Positions 63,733-64,000 of a DNA stretch of 64,000 nt are shown here, piece after piece. The position numbers and the translations under genes were made by a program. The first letter of the stretch is position 1, and each line of letters opens with the position of its first letter. The DNA comes from Alphaproteobacteria bacterium (lineage in GTDB: Bacteria; Pseudomonadota; Alphaproteobacteria; Thalassobaculales; Thalassobaculaceae): assembly GCA_024742605.1 (NCBI GenBank), contig JANSYC010000014.1, positions 1 to 64,000 on the forward strand, given 5' to 3'. Under the pieces are notes generated by a model, which worked only from the letters and a program-made list of their open reading frames with translations, ran no database searches and had not been told where the DNA came from.

Positions 63733-64000
63733 ATGCGCGCACTCACCATCGCCGCCGCTCAACTCGGCCCGATCGACCGGGTGCACGGTCGTGCCGACGT
63801 CGTCGAGCGGCTGATCGGTCTGATGCGCACCGCCAAGGCGCGCGGTGCGGATCTGATCGTGTATCCGGAACTGGCGCTCACAACCTTTTTTCCGCGCTGG
63901 TATATCGAGGATCCAGCCGAACTGGATAGTTACTACGAGCGGGAGATGCCGGGACCGGAGACGGCCCCACTTTTCGCCGAAGCCAAACGGCTGAGCATCG
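63733..64000 (+). CDS. Carbon-nitrogen hydrolase, N-carbamoyl-D-amino-acid hydrolase-like (partial, C-terminus off the window)
   Basis: First 89 residues of a nitrilase-superfamily enzyme. The catalytic Glu is in LIVYPELALTTFFPRWY; this and the ELDSYYEREMPGP stretch closely match D-carbamoylase, which cleaves N-carbamoyl-D-amino acids to D-amino acid, CO2 and ammonia. The Lys and Cys of the catalytic triad lie beyond the window. A GAGGAGG ribosome-binding site 5 nt before the ATG overlaps the PhyH stop codon, so it is probably an operon with the PhyH gene. Confidence 0.85.
   Translation, partial: MRALTIAAAQLGPIDRVHGRADVVERLIGLMRTAKARGADLIVYPELALTTFFPRWYIEDPAELDSYYEREMPGPETAPLFAEAKRLSI

Overview
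The window is GC-rich, densely packed chromosomal DNA of an alphaproteobacterium, most likely a free-living, metabolically versatile member of the Rhodospirillales or a neighbouring order. This rests on gene content (a patatin and 3-hydroxybutyrate dehydrogenase pair, a DUF1127 gene, GcvA-type LysR regulators, DUF3108 and DUF3429 proteins, a form II CoxL-like subunit) and is an inference, not a database result. I saw no rRNA, tRNA, CRISPR array, insertion sequence or prophage. One gene is clearly broken by a frameshift (38143-39140).

Layout. 1-6.6 kb: an SDR dehydrogenase and a fused double ABC exporter, divergent from a LysR regulator and a TauD-like dioxygenase, with a dyad-rich control region between them. 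6.9-13 kb: a GAF-EAL c-di-GMP phosphodiesterase, a DEAD-box RNA helicase and a membrane diguanylate cyclase. 13.2-19 kb: housekeeping genes (fhs, purD, xseA, an M23 peptidase, phhB), then a palindromic intergenic repeat. 19-24.5 kb: acetoacetyl-CoA synthetase, a class III nucleotide cyclase, a DUF3429 membrane protein, an HSD10-like SDR and a hotdog thioesterase. 24.7-28.7 kb: a three-gene one-carbon operon (MetF-like reductase, methyl-THF:corrinoid methyltransferase, ferredoxin/ASKHA corrinoid activase). 28.9-37.3 kb: a DgcZ-like diguanylate cyclase, LysR genes, a DUF1127 gene with a C-rich structured 3' region, a TauE exporter, a two-subunit CoA transferase and a PiT-like transporter. 37.5-44.5 kb: a lipoprotein, the frameshifted peptidoglycan-binding gene, an IlvD/Edd dehydratase with an atypical SDR, a metallopeptidase, a second TauD enzyme and a GFA protein. 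44.6-50 kb: a stand-alone CoxL-type subunit, a DDAH-like hydrolase and an acyl-CoA synthetase. 50-57.9 kb: a CHASE4 histidine kinase, endonuclease III, the patatin/bdhA operon, a zincin, a P4H-like dioxygenase overlapping a ferredoxin-like gene, and a DadA/PuuB-type FAD oxidoreductase. 58-64 kb: an iron-uptake pair behind a probable Fur box, an orphan ParA, a TsaC/Sua5 protein, a PhyH dioxygenase and the start of an N-carbamoyl-D-amino-acid hydrolase-like gene.

How the genes fit together. Three themes recur: one-carbon metabolism (fhs, metF-like, corrinoid methyl transfer, GFA), ketone-body and polyhydroxybutyrate carbon (bdhA, patatin, acetoacetyl-CoA synthetase, CoA transferase), and nucleotide second messengers (one EAL, two GGEEF and one class III cyclase in 23 kb). 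Four unrelated Fe(II)/2-oxoglutarate-type oxygenases are scattered through it. The best candidates for something undescribed are the corrinoid operon with matching arginine-rich C-termini on two consecutive proteins, the DUF1127-linked structured RNA with a C-rich loop, the P4H/ferredoxin overlapping pair, and the dehydratase/SDR pair whose SDR lacks the usual Tyr and Lys.
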